Of a stretch of 13,844 nt of DNA, positions 1 through 6,995 are shown piece after piece (within the stretch, counting starts at the first letter, position 1; each line of letters opens with the position of its first letter). The DNA is from Parapedobacter sp964613725. GTDB taxonomy: Bacteria > Bacteroidota > Bacteroidia > Sphingobacteriales > Sphingobacteriaceae. Position numbers and translations under genes: made by a program. Where the stretch lies: positions 1 through 13,844 of the forward strand of contig CAZTJY010000110.1 of the NCBI GenBank assembly GCA_964613725.1. The letters are read 5' to 3'. The notes beneath the pieces were generated by a model. That model was not told the DNA's origin. It ran no database searches and saw only the letters and a list, made by a program, of their open reading frames with translations.

Positions 1-2
1 TG

Positions 3-536
3 CGCCTTATCAAGGAATTCGGTTTCCACGGCACGCCGATGAGCCAGATTGCGCAGGAGGCAGGTGTCGCCACGGGTACGATTTACCATTATTTCTCTTC
101 AAAAGACGAACTGATCGTGGAACTCTACCATTATGCACGGGAGCGGATGCAACAGGTAATATTCAAGGATAATGACCAGGGCCTGCCCTACCCGGAGCAG
201 TTCGCAGCGGTGTGGATGAATCTCGTTAAATACTATATGCAGCATCCCGAAGTATTGAGCTTCCTCGAGCAGTTTTTTTCTTCACCTTATGTAAAAGACG
301 TTTATCCCGAAGACCGCGTGTGCTTCCAGGATGAGGTGTCGGTATTCCTGAAACAAGGCATCCAAGAAGGTTACATCAAGACCCTGGATATCAACATTAT
401 CAGTGCAGCATACATCGGCACCGTATCTGCAACGGCCAAACGAAATATCCACGGCCGCTTTGCCTTAAAAGAAGACGACCTCAAAAAGCTGGTTGCCATC
501 ATATGGGATGGCATCAAGAATTGTTTAATAACGTAA
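3..536 (+). CDS. TetR/AcrR family transcriptional regulator (5' truncated)
   Basis: This is probably the local repressor of the efflux genes behind it. The reading frame is open from base 3, so the gene begins before the window; the ATG at 39 lies inside the DNA-binding domain and is not the real start. The visible 177 residues begin in the N-terminal helix-turn-helix. The GTPMSQIAQEAGV stretch followed by TGTIYHYFSSKDEL is the classic TetR_N signature, with the recognition helix at TGTIYHYF. The rest is the variable helical ligand-binding and dimerisation domain, whose ligand cannot be read from sequence. The stop lies 14 nt before the TolC-like start, so the genes are probably cotranscribed and autoregulated. 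The operator and promoter would lie upstream of the window. Family is clear; target is inferred from context. Confidence 0.93.
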   Translation, partial: RLIKEFGFHGTPMSQIAQEAGVATGTIYHYFSSKDELIVELYHYARERMQQVIFKDNDQGLPYPEQFAAVWMNLVKYYMQHPEVLSFLEQFFSSPYVKDVYPEDRVCFQDEVSVFLKQGIQEGYIKTLDINIISAAYIGTVSATAKRNIHGRFALKEDDLKKLVAIIWDGIKNCLIT

Positions 537-550
537 CGACAACTGCAAAT

Positions 551-1891
551 ATGTATTTGAAGAAATTTGTTTATATGACCTCCATCGCCATCGGCATCGG
601 CATCGGTTTTTCTTCGTCATCGCTGGCGCAGGAGCGTGCCACCGATTTGCCCGAAAGCGCGCGGCTGCAAGACCTGATCGATTTCGCGCTCGACAACCGG
701 GCGACGATACAGCAGGCCCTATTGGATGAGGAGATCGGTGAGCGGGAGATTGCATCGGCCCTTTCGGGATGGTACCCACAGATCAGCGCCACCGGAACCT
801 ATAATTACAATGTTAAAATTCCCACCACCGTCATCGGCGACCAAGTCATCGCCATGGGGCAAAACCACGCTAGTGCCGTGGCGCTCCAAGCCGACCAGCA
901 GCTGCTGAATCCCGGATTGATGCAGGCAGCGAAAGCAGCCCGCTACATCCGTCAGCAAAATGCCCTGAATACGGAAAACAGCACCATCAACACAGTGGTG
1001 GAAGTGAGTAAAGGCTATTACGACATCCTCACCAGCGAAGAACAACTGAACATCATCCAGGAAAACCTGGCCCGTATCGAACGGCAACTGGCAGACGCAA
1101 AGATACGCTACGAAACGGGCATCGTAGACAAAATCGACTACAAACGGGCGGAAATCACGCTCGCCAATACCAAAGCCGAACAAAAACGCGTGGCGGAAAT
1201 GCTCAATTATAAATATGCGTACCTGAAGGAACTCATCGGACTGGAAGCAGGGCAGCCGCTATCCCTTTCTTTTGAAGATACGGCGATGGAACAAGAAATC
1301 CTGCTGGACACCGCCCAGACCGTCAACCTGGAGCAGCGGGTAGAATTTCGCCAGCTGCAGACACTCAAACAACTCCAGCAGGTAAATACCCAGTACAACA
1401 AATGGACGTTCCTACCGAATTTATCAGCGTTCTATAACTACGCGTGGGATTTCCGCGACAACCGTTTCTCCGATCTGTATAACCCGGCGTTCCCGCGATC
1501 GGTACTCGGTTTCACGCTCAATGTGCCTATTTTCCAAGGCACCAAACGCATCCAGGAAATCCGCAAATCCAAGCTGCAGGAAGAACGTATCGATTGGGAT
1601 ATCTTCAACCTGAAGAACCAGATCAATACGCAGTACCAAATGGCCATGGCCACGTACAAAGCAAACCTCAATGATTGGACAACGGCACAGCATAATATGG
1701 TGCTGGCCGAGGAAGTATACAATACCCTGAAATTACAATACGATGAAGGCATCAAGACGTACCTCGACTTGATGACCGCCGAGACGGACCTCCGTACTGC
1801 ACAGATCAATTACCTCAACGCGCTGTTTGCGGTGCTCTCTGGTAAACTGGAAGTACAGCGCGCATTGGGCTCGGTATTGGATGAGAACTAA
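551..1891 (+). CDS. TolC-like outer membrane efflux protein (OEP family)
   Basis: This is the outer-membrane channel of a tripartite efflux pump. The chosen ATG at 551 gives 446 residues starting MYLKK, a hydrophobic stretch and an SLA|Q signal-peptidase-I-like site near residue 26. An earlier in-frame ATG at 503 would overlap the tetR end and put extra residues before the signal peptide, so it is less likely. Two OEP repeats are visible: about residues 38-225, beginning LQDLIDFALDNRATIQQA, and about 255-440, containing the LGFTLNVPIFQGTKR motif typical of the second repeat. Long amphipathic helices such as the one around residues 180-225 would form the periplasmic tunnel. It sits between the TetR gene and the adaptor gene, an order common in Bacteroidota efflux operons. 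The stop codon lies within a heptamer repeat (1888-1908). Confidence 0.95.
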   Translation: MYLKKFVYMTSIAIGIGIGFSSSSLAQERATDLPESARLQDLIDFALDNRATIQQALLDEEIGEREIASALSGWYPQISATGTYNYNVKIPTTVIGDQVIAMGQNHASAVALQADQQLLNPGLMQAAKAARYIRQQNALNTENSTINTVVEVSKGYYDILTSEEQLNIIQENLARIERQLADAKIRYETGIVDKIDYKRAEITLANTKAEQKRVAEMLNYKYAYLKELIGLEAGQPLSLSFEDTAMEQEILLDTAQTVNLEQRVEFRQLQTLKQLQQVNTQYNKWTFLPNLSAFYNYAWDFRDNRFSDLYNPAFPRSVLGFTLNVPIFQGTKRIQEIRKSKLQEERIDWDIFNLKNQINTQYQMAMATYKANLNDWTTAQHNMVLAEEVYNTLKLQYDEGIKTYLDLMTAETDLRTAQINYLNALFAVLSGKLEVQRALGSVLDEN

Positions 1892-1908
1892 GACATTAGA
1901 TATTAGAC
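1888..1908. repeat. Heptamer short tandem repeat after the TolC-like gene
   Basis: Three consecutive 7-mers are seen: CTAAGAC, ATTAGAT and ATTAGAC. The TAA stop of the TolC-like gene lies inside the first unit. Function is unknown. It resembles the short tandem heptamer repeats found in intergenic DNA of some bacteria. Confidence 0.5.
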
Positions 1909-1937
1909 GCTATATACCATTATTGATTTATAAACAG

Positions 1938-3068
1938 ATGAAAAATTACAAGATAGCCCCTCTCTTCCTCTTTACTGCCGGCCTAGTTGGCGCATGCGGC
2001 AATAAGCAACAACAAGCCGGCAGCCCGCAACCACAGGCCACTCCGGTAACCACCGAGATGGTAACGGAGGAAATCGTGGCGGGCATGGACGCCTACCCCG
2101 GAAGCGTGGTGCCACTTAATGAAACCGACCTCCGGGCAGAGGTAAGCGGCTACATCACCGCTATCTTTGTGGCCGATGGTGCTTCGGTTTCCAAAGGGCA
2201 GAAACTTTATGAAATCGACCGTACGCGCTACGAAGCGGCGGCGCAGCAGGCAAAAGCTGCCCTGGCCATCGCAGAAGCGAACCTGGACCGCATCACACGA
2301 GATGTGTCCCGCTACCGTAAGCTGGCCGAGAAGGACGCGATTGCCCGGCAGACGCTGGATTACGCCGAGACCGACCTCAACAATGCCGAGGCCCAAGTGG
2401 CGTCGGCCAAGGCTGCTTTGGTTACCGCCACCACCAACCTCAACCGGTCTACCATCGTAGCCCCTTTCAGCGGCACGATCGGCATTTCACAGGTACGCGC
2501 CGGCGCCTTGGTAACCGCGGGCAGCACGCTGCTCAACACGATCTCATCCACCAGTCCCATCGCGGTCGATTTCGCGGTGAACCAACGGAATATCCAGCAG
2601 TTTGTGGATTTACAGAAACAAGGGAATGTTGAAAAGGACTCCGTGATCACCCTCACCTTCGCAGGGGGAACAATTTATCCCCAGCCCGGTAAAATCACAG
2701 TCATCGACCGGGCGGTGGATGCCAACACGGGTACAATCACCGTCCGTGCAACGTTCGCCAATCCAGATGGCCTGCTACGGGCCGGGATGAACACCAACGT
2801 GCGTGTGCGGACAACTTCGGCAACCAAAGAATTGGTCATCCCCTACCAAGCGGTTACCGAACAATTGGGGCAATCGGCCGTATATGTTGTCACGGATAGC
2901 AGCACGGTTGAGGAGCGCTTGGTTGAACTCGGCGCCAAAGTAGCTGAAAAGGTGGTGGTGCGCGAAGGGCTTTCCCTGGGCGACACCGTAGTAACGCAGG
3001 GACTCATCAATTTGAGGTCGGGCGCCAAAGTTACGGTACAGCAGCCAGCCAAGCCATCAGAACAGTAG
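1938..3068 (+). CDS. RND efflux periplasmic adaptor subunit (AcrA/HlyD-type lipoprotein)
   Basis: This membrane-fusion protein links the inner-membrane pump to the TolC-like channel. The ATG at 1938 gives 376 residues with a lipoprotein signal ending LVGAC, so Cys20 would be lipidated. The frame is open back to 1827, but that extension overlaps the TolC-like gene and would spoil the signal peptide. Domains in order: first half of the lipoyl (biotinyl-like) domain at about 62-94 (AEVSGYITAIFVADGASVSKG), an alpha-helical coiled-coil hairpin at about 97-170 rich in Ala, Glu and Gln, the second lipoyl half at about 171-205 (STIVAPFSGTIG), then beta-barrel and membrane-proximal domains. The length is near that of AcrA/MexA. 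It starts 46 nt after the previous stop and ends 29 nt before the pump gene, so it is operonic. Confidence 0.95.
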   Translation: MKNYKIAPLFLFTAGLVGACGNKQQQAGSPQPQATPVTTEMVTEEIVAGMDAYPGSVVPLNETDLRAEVSGYITAIFVADGASVSKGQKLYEIDRTRYEAAAQQAKAALAIAEANLDRITRDVSRYRKLAEKDAIARQTLDYAETDLNNAEAQVASAKAALVTATTNLNRSTIVAPFSGTIGISQVRAGALVTAGSTLLNTISSTSPIAVDFAVNQRNIQQFVDLQKQGNVEKDSVITLTFAGGTIYPQPGKITVIDRAVDANTGTITVRATFANPDGLLRAGMNTNVRVRTTSATKELVIPYQAVTEQLGQSAVYVVTDSSTVEERLVELGAKVAEKVVVREGLSLGDTVVTQGLINLRSGAKVTVQQPAKPSEQ

Positions 3069-3097
3069 GTAGATCACAGTGTAGCTCAAATGTAAAC

Positions 3098-6000
3098 ATG
3101 ATTTCAGAAGTATTTATAAGAAGACCGGTCACCTCCATCGTTATCTCCATACTGATTACGCTGATCGGCGCTATATCCATTACCACGCTACCGGTAAGCC
3201 AGTACCCCAACATCACGCCCCCCACGGTCAACGTTTCGGCTAATTACACCGGAGCGGATGCCGAGACGGTGGAACAGACCGTTACCACACTCATCGAAAG
3301 CCAGATCAACGGTACACCGGGTATGACCTACATGTCGTCGAACAGCACGTCTGACGGGCGGGCAAACATCACGGTGACGTTTGACGTAGGCACCGACATC
3401 GACATCGCCACTCTGGACGTACAGAACCGAGTTGGCATTGCCGAACCCGCGTTGCCCGAAGCGGTGCGCCGCCTGGGGGTAACCACGCGTAAGGCCAACA
3501 CCGACGTGTTGATGATGATCAACCTATTTTCGCCCAATGGCACGCGCGACCAGCAGTTCATGAACAACTACGCCAACCTCTTCGTGCGCGACGCGCTGAT
3601 GCGGGTGAACGGTGTGGGCGACGTGATGGCGTTCGGTCAACCGTTCAGTATGCGGGTATGGCTCGATGCGGACAGGTTGGCCAACCTCAACCTCACGCCG
3701 GCAGACATCAATGCGGCCATACAGGAACAGAACCTCCGGATGCCGGGTGGTAGCGTGGGTGCGCGGCCGCAGCAGTCCGACCAGGTGTTCGAATTCCCCG
3801 TTATCCTCGATGGCGACCTCGACACGGAGGAACAGTTCAAACAAATCGTTGTCAAAACGAATACCGATGGCTCATTGGTCTATCTCGATGACGTAGCCCG
3901 TGTAGAACTCGGGCAGTTTGCCTATAATATCACCAGTACGGTCAATGGCAAAGAGGCCTCGGGGATGATAATCAACCAGATGCCGGGTAGCAATGCCGTA
4001 CAGACGGCCGAAGGCATATACGAGGCATTGGAAGCACTGAAAGAAACGTTCCCCAGTGACCTGGACTACACGGTCAGTTACGAAACGGTATCGGTGGTCG
4101 AAGCTTCCATCAATGCCGTATTGGCCACCCTTATCGAAGCCCTAATCCTGGTTACACTGGTGGTGTTTATCTTCCTGCAAAGCTGGCGGGCTACACTGAT
4201 TCCGGTACTGGCCATTCCGGTATCCATCGTCGGTACGTTTATCTTCTTCAACCTGTTTGGCTTTTCCATCAACAACCTCACCATGCTGGCCTTTGTATTG
4301 GCCATCGGCATCGTGGTAGATGATGCCATCGTGGTGGTGGAAGCGGTACAGCACCACATCGATAAAAACAAACTGAGCGCGCCCGAAGCGACCCGCCGTG
4401 CCATGAAAGAGATTACTGCGCCGGTTATTGCCATTGGACTTATTCTTGCGGCGGTGTTCATTCCCGTTGGATTCATACCCGGCATGGTCGGTTTGCTGTA
4501 TCAACAATTTGCCATTACCATTGCCGTTTCGGTGCTCCTATCTGCTTTTATCGCCCTTACGCTCACCCCAGCATTGTGTTCCATCATGCTCAAGCCTTCG
4601 CAGCTCGGCGAAAATTCGACGGGTATGAACAAGCTGTTTTATCGGTTCAACAACTGGTTTGACCGGATCACCAAGCGCTACTCGGTCGGCGTTCGGGCAG
4701 CCATCAAGCGGGCGCCATTTGTCATCGTCATTCTCATCTGCCTCTACGTAGGCACATACGGGCTGTTCTCGGCCAAGCCGGCTGGATTTATACCAACGGA
4801 AGACAATGGCATTTTCATGGCGGGGGTCACCTTGCCAGAGGGGTCGTCTGCCGCCCGAACGACAGAGGTGCTCCAGGAAATGGAAGCTACTTTGACGGAA
4901 AATTTCCCCGAAATCAACAATATCACCGCCATCAACGGGATCAACCTCCTCAACCGTTCGTTTAAGTCGAATGGCGCTACGTTTTTCGTACAGTTGAAAC
5001 CATGGGGCGAACGCGAACGGACGGCTACGGAAATTCTGGGCCAGATCCAGGGAATGTATCAAGGATATCCGAAGGCGAGCGTGCTTGCCGTGGCGCCGCC
5101 GGCTATTCCAGGACTAGGTGCTAGCGGTGGTTTCAGTATGCAAATACTCGACCAGCAGGGCGGTGATATCAAGGATTTCGAGGCCGTGGTCGGCAAATTG
5201 GTGATGGCCGCAAACCAGCGCCCGGAAATCGGCATGGCCTATACGCTGTTCAACTCAAAAACCCCCAATTACGAGGTGACCGTAGACCGCGATCAGGCCA
5301 AGAAGATGGGCATTCCGCTTAGCAGCATTTACCGTACAATTTCCGGCTACTTGGGTAGCAGCTACGTAAACGATTTTACGCGTTTCGGCCGGAACTTTCG
5401 TGTGGTCACGCAAGCCGACACCTCCTACCGGATGGACATCGAAGACATCAATAAATTGTATGTCACCAACCAGCAGGGTGTGTCTGTACCGTTGAGCACG
5501 GTGGTTTCCTATGACGTGGTGCAAAACCCGTCCATCATTAGCCACTACAATATTTTCCGGTCGATTGATGTGGGCGGTAGCGCCGCTCCTGGATACAGTA
5601 GCGGTGACGCGCTGAATGCCCTTGAAGAAGTGGCGGCCGAAACCCTCGGAGGGGGGTATAGCTATGAGTTCTCGGGGCTCAGCCTGCAGGAAAAGGAATC
5701 GGGCAACGCCACCTTACAGATTTTTGCACTCTGTATCATTTTCGTGTTTCTGTTGCTCGCCGCACTGTATGAAAGCTGGTCGGTACCGTTCTCCATCCTG
5801 CTTTCCGTACCATTGGGTATATTCGGCGCTATCCTTGCGCTGACGTTCCTCCCCCACCTAGACAATAACGTATACGCGCAGATCGGATTGGTGGCCATCA
5901 TCGGGTTAGCGGCCAAGAACGCGATCCTCATCGTGGAATTCGCCAAAGAACGGGTGGATATGGGCATGGGGCTGCTGAAGGCGACCATCGAGGCGGTTAA

Positions 6001-6283
6001 GTTACGCCTCCGTCCCATCATCATGACGTCGCTTGCTTTCATCATCGGCATCATGCCTCTGATGTTTTCCGTCGGCGCCGGTGCGGTGTCGCGGCAAACC
6101 ATCGGGTGGACGGTATTCGGCGGTATGCTCATCGCTACCATCATCGGTATTTACATCATTCCCGTGCTGTTTGTACTGATTACGAAGATGGCATACGGCA
6201 AGAAAAGGCTGGCGGAACTACAGGCTGCCTACAAGCCCGAAGAACACCGGGATATGCTGCATAGCGATGATGAAGAGGAATAG
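3098..6283 (+). CDS. RND multidrug efflux transporter permease (AcrB-like, HAE1 family)
   Basis: This proton-driven inner-membrane pump exports hydrophobic and amphiphilic compounds through the adaptor and TolC-like channel. It has 1061 residues, close to the roughly 1040-1050 of AcrB/MexB, so it looks full length. The start is typical: a short cytoplasmic MISEVFIRRPVTS followed by TM1. Proton-relay residues are present: Asp408 and Asp409 in IGIVVDDAIVVVE (TM4) and Lys940 in GLAAKNAILIVEFAKE (TM10). The SQYPNITPPTVNVSANYTGA stretch after TM1 and the two large periplasmic loops between TM1-2 and TM7-8 give the duplicated RND layout. The tail is strongly acidic (SDDEEE). No alternative function is likely, but the substrate cannot be predicted. 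It is the last gene of the operon. Confidence 0.97.
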   Translation: MISEVFIRRPVTSIVISILITLIGAISITTLPVSQYPNITPPTVNVSANYTGADAETVEQTVTTLIESQINGTPGMTYMSSNSTSDGRANITVTFDVGTDIDIATLDVQNRVGIAEPALPEAVRRLGVTTRKANTDVLMMINLFSPNGTRDQQFMNNYANLFVRDALMRVNGVGDVMAFGQPFSMRVWLDADRLANLNLTPADINAAIQEQNLRMPGGSVGARPQQSDQVFEFPVILDGDLDTEEQFKQIVVKTNTDGSLVYLDDVARVELGQFAYNITSTVNGKEASGMIINQMPGSNAVQTAEGIYEALEALKETFPSDLDYTVSYETVSVVEASINAVLATLIEALILVTLVVFIFLQSWRATLIPVLAIPVSIVGTFIFFNLFGFSINNLTMLAFVLAIGIVVDDAIVVVEAVQHHIDKNKLSAPEATRRAMKEITAPVIAIGLILAAVFIPVGFIPGMVGLLYQQFAITIAVSVLLSAFIALTLTPALCSIMLKPSQLGENSTGMNKLFYRFNNWFDRITKRYSVGVRAAIKRAPFVIVILICLYVGTYGLFSAKPAGFIPTEDNGIFMAGVTLPEGSSAARTTEVLQEMEATLTENFPEINNITAINGINLLNRSFKSNGATFFVQLKPWGERERTATEILGQIQGMYQGYPKASVLAVAPPAIPGLGASGGFSMQILDQQGGDIKDFEAVVGKLVMAANQRPEIGMAYTLFNSKTPNYEVTVDRDQAKKMGIPLSSIYRTISGYLGSSYVNDFTRFGRNFRVVTQADTSYRMDIEDINKLYVTNQQGVSVPLSTVVSYDVVQNPSIISHYNIFRSIDVGGSAAPGYSSGDALNALEEVAAETLGGGYSYEFSGLSLQEKESGNATLQIFALCIIFVFLLLAALYESWSVPFSILLSVPLGIFGAILALTFLPHLDNNVYAQIGLVAIIGLAAKNAILIVEFAKERVDMGMGLLKATIEAVKLRLRPIIMTSLAFIIGIMPLMFSVGAGAVSRQTIGWTVFGGMLIATIIGIYIIPVLFVLITKMAYGKKRLAELQAAYKPEEHRDMLHSDDEEE

Positions 6284-6289
6284 AATTTA

Positions 6290-6324
6290 ATTGATAATTG
6301 GCGATTGACAATTATCAATTATTA
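6290..6324. repeat. Heptamer tandem repeat (ATTNNNN x5), also an inverted repeat
   Basis: ATT recurs exactly every 7 nt at 6290, 6297, 6304, 6311 and 6318. The same stretch is a perfect 13-bp inverted repeat (6288-6300 with 6309-6321, 8-nt loop). It starts a few bases after the pump stop codon. No clean T-tract follows, so it is at best a weak terminator for the efflux operon. Confidence 0.6.
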
Positions 6325-6331
6325 ATATGTT

Positions 6332-6364
6332 CCCGCTACAAAATAAGCCTGTATAGGCAGCGGG
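6332..6364. repeat. Bulged hairpin in the efflux-tRNA spacer
   Basis: CCCGCT (6332-6337) pairs with AGCGGG (6359-6364). Inside it, GCCT (6347-6350) pairs with AGGC (6355-6358) around a GTAT loop. About 9 unpaired bases on the left side form a bulge. Both stems are perfect but short, so this could be chance; its position between two other fold-backs makes it worth noting. Confidence 0.35.
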
Positions 6365-6370
6365 GAGATC

Positions 6371-6426
6371 GATAAATTCATTTTAATAATGCAACGCAAT
6401 TTATTGCATATTAAAATGAATTTATC
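6371..6426. repeat. Long near-perfect palindrome upstream of tRNA-Leu(CAG)
   Basis: A 17-bp perfect arm (6371-6387 with 6410-6426) continues inward as a 6-bp arm (ATGCAA 6389-6394 with TTGCAT 6404-6409). One bulged A sits at 6388 and the loop is 9 nt (6395-6403). This gives 23 bp in total and is very A+T rich. The right arm covers the -33 element and spacer of the tRNA promoter. No T-tract follows on either strand, so it is not a standard intrinsic terminator. Possible roles are a protein-binding site, a miniature mobile-element relic, or an end-of-operon RNA stem. Confidence 0.75.
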
Positions 6427-6434
6427 TAAGTTTG
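6404..6434 (+). promoter_or_regulatory. Bacteroidota-type promoter for tRNA-Leu(CAG)
   Basis: TTG (6404-6406), a 20-nt spacer and TAAGTTTG (6427-6434) match the Bacteroidota primary-sigma pattern of TTG at -33 and TAnnTTTG at -7. The tRNA begins 18 nt after the -7 element, leaving a short 5' leader for RNase P removal. Confidence 0.7.
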
Positions 6435-6452
6435 CAACCCGAAAGGGGTGCC

Positions 6453-6536
6453 GCCCGGATGGCGAAATTGGTAAACGTTGCGGTCTCAGAAGCCGTTGGG
6501 AGCAGTCCCTTGAGAGTTCGAGTCTCTCTCCGGGCA
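6453..6536 (+). tRNA. trnL: tRNA-Leu (anticodon CAG)
   Basis: The cloverleaf is readable. The acceptor is GCCCGGA pairing with TCCGGGC. The anticodon loop CTCAGAA has anticodon CAG at 6487-6489 and reads CUG. A long class-II variable arm (GGGA/TCCC) is typical of Leu. The T arm is GAGAG-TTCGAGT-CTCTC. The discriminator is A. The genome does not encode the CCA end; only ACA then A residues follow. The gene is followed at once by a strong terminator. Confidence 0.96.
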
Positions 6537-6537
6537 C

Positions 6538-6570
6538 AAAAAAGCGAATCTTGTTGGATTCGCTTTTTTT
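6538..6570. terminator. Bidirectional intrinsic terminator
   Basis: The perfect stem GCGAATC (6544-6550) with GATTCGC (6557-6563) is followed by seven T on the plus strand and preceded by six A. It therefore ends the tRNA-Leu transcript (+) and can also end the DUF202 gene transcript (-). Confidence 0.9.
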
Positions 6571-6603
6571 ATTTAACTCCTTTATATACGATTACTTTTC
6601 CGC

Positions 6604-6900
6604 TTAGCCGGCTCCCTCACCATATTCCAGTTTATAGTCGCCGATGTGTTGCTGGCTACGGATGATTTTTTTTCTGTGTATCGCGAAGTTGAATACGCCC
6701 ACAACCAAAACGACGGCGGCAATCACGAAAAGCACATACCCATAAATGCGTCCACCAGGTATGTCCAGCAACCGGTCGACGGAAATCCCCGCCACCGCAA
6801 AATACATGGACGTCCGCAGAAATGACAAAAATGTAGACTGGTTGGCCAATATGGTCCGCTGGAGCGCTAGCCGTTCGCGGAGGATCAAATCTTTATTCAT
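6604..6900 (-). CDS. DUF202 (YidH-type) small membrane protein
   Basis: This is a 98-residue inner-membrane protein of unknown biochemical role. The N-terminal region LRERLALQRTILANQSTFL followed by SFLRTSMYFAVAGISV is the DUF202 signature, with conserved Arg and Thr residues leading into the first membrane helix (about 30-46). A second helix (about 54-73) is followed by a basic HRKK stop-transfer segment and a hydrophilic C-terminus. The ATG at 6900 was chosen over a TTG five codons earlier because a consensus -7 element (TACCTTTG, 6905-6912) sits across that extension. It is a single gene divergent from the S9 peptidase gene, and the shared terminator at 6538-6570 closes it. Confidence 0.88.
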   Translation of the reverse strand: MNKDLILRERLALQRTILANQSTFLSFLRTSMYFAVAGISVDRLLDIPGGRIYGYVLFVIAAVVLVVGVFNFAIHRKKIIRSQQHIGDYKLEYGEGAG

Positions 6901-6904
6901 AACC

Positions 6905-6912
6905 CAAAGGTA
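6905..6912 (-). promoter_or_regulatory. -7 promoter element abutting the DUF202 start codon
   Basis: TACCTTTG on the minus strand matches TAnnTTTG exactly and ends 4 nt before the ATG. Transcription would then start at or very near the start codon, suggesting a leaderless mRNA. No clear -33 TTG is seen at the expected distance, so the call is tentative. Confidence 0.45.
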
Positions 6913-6995
6913 CAAAAACGTTCATGCCCGCACCCCATTTCCGTATATAACCAGACTTCGCTAACTTGCAACCGTTACACACGAATATAACAACC

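Noticed and set aside
503..550. Upstream ATG for the TolC-like protein
   Set aside because: It overlaps the tetR coding end and would place 16 residues before a good signal peptide.
586..606. Repeated ATCGGC units in the TolC-like signal peptide
   Set aside because: They encode the IGIGIG run of the hydrophobic core; a short codon repetition needs no further explanation.
4538..5062. 174-codon open frame antisense to the RND pump gene
   Set aside because: It lies wholly inside a clearly conserved gene, shows no recognisable motif, and similar long antisense frames occur all along this G+C-moderate coding DNA.
5662..6144. 160-codon antisense frame rich in Met, Ile and Ser
   Set aside because: Its composition mirrors the hydrophobic TM codons of the pump on the other strand; there is no promoter-like or start-site support.
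6322..6537. Minus-strand frame encoding MPGERLELSRDCSQ
   Set aside because: This is antisense translation of tRNA-Leu(CAG), a common false gene.
6962..6969. TAACTTGC as a -7 element for the S9 peptidase gene
   Set aside because: It has two mismatches to TAnnTTTG and no convincing -33 partner.
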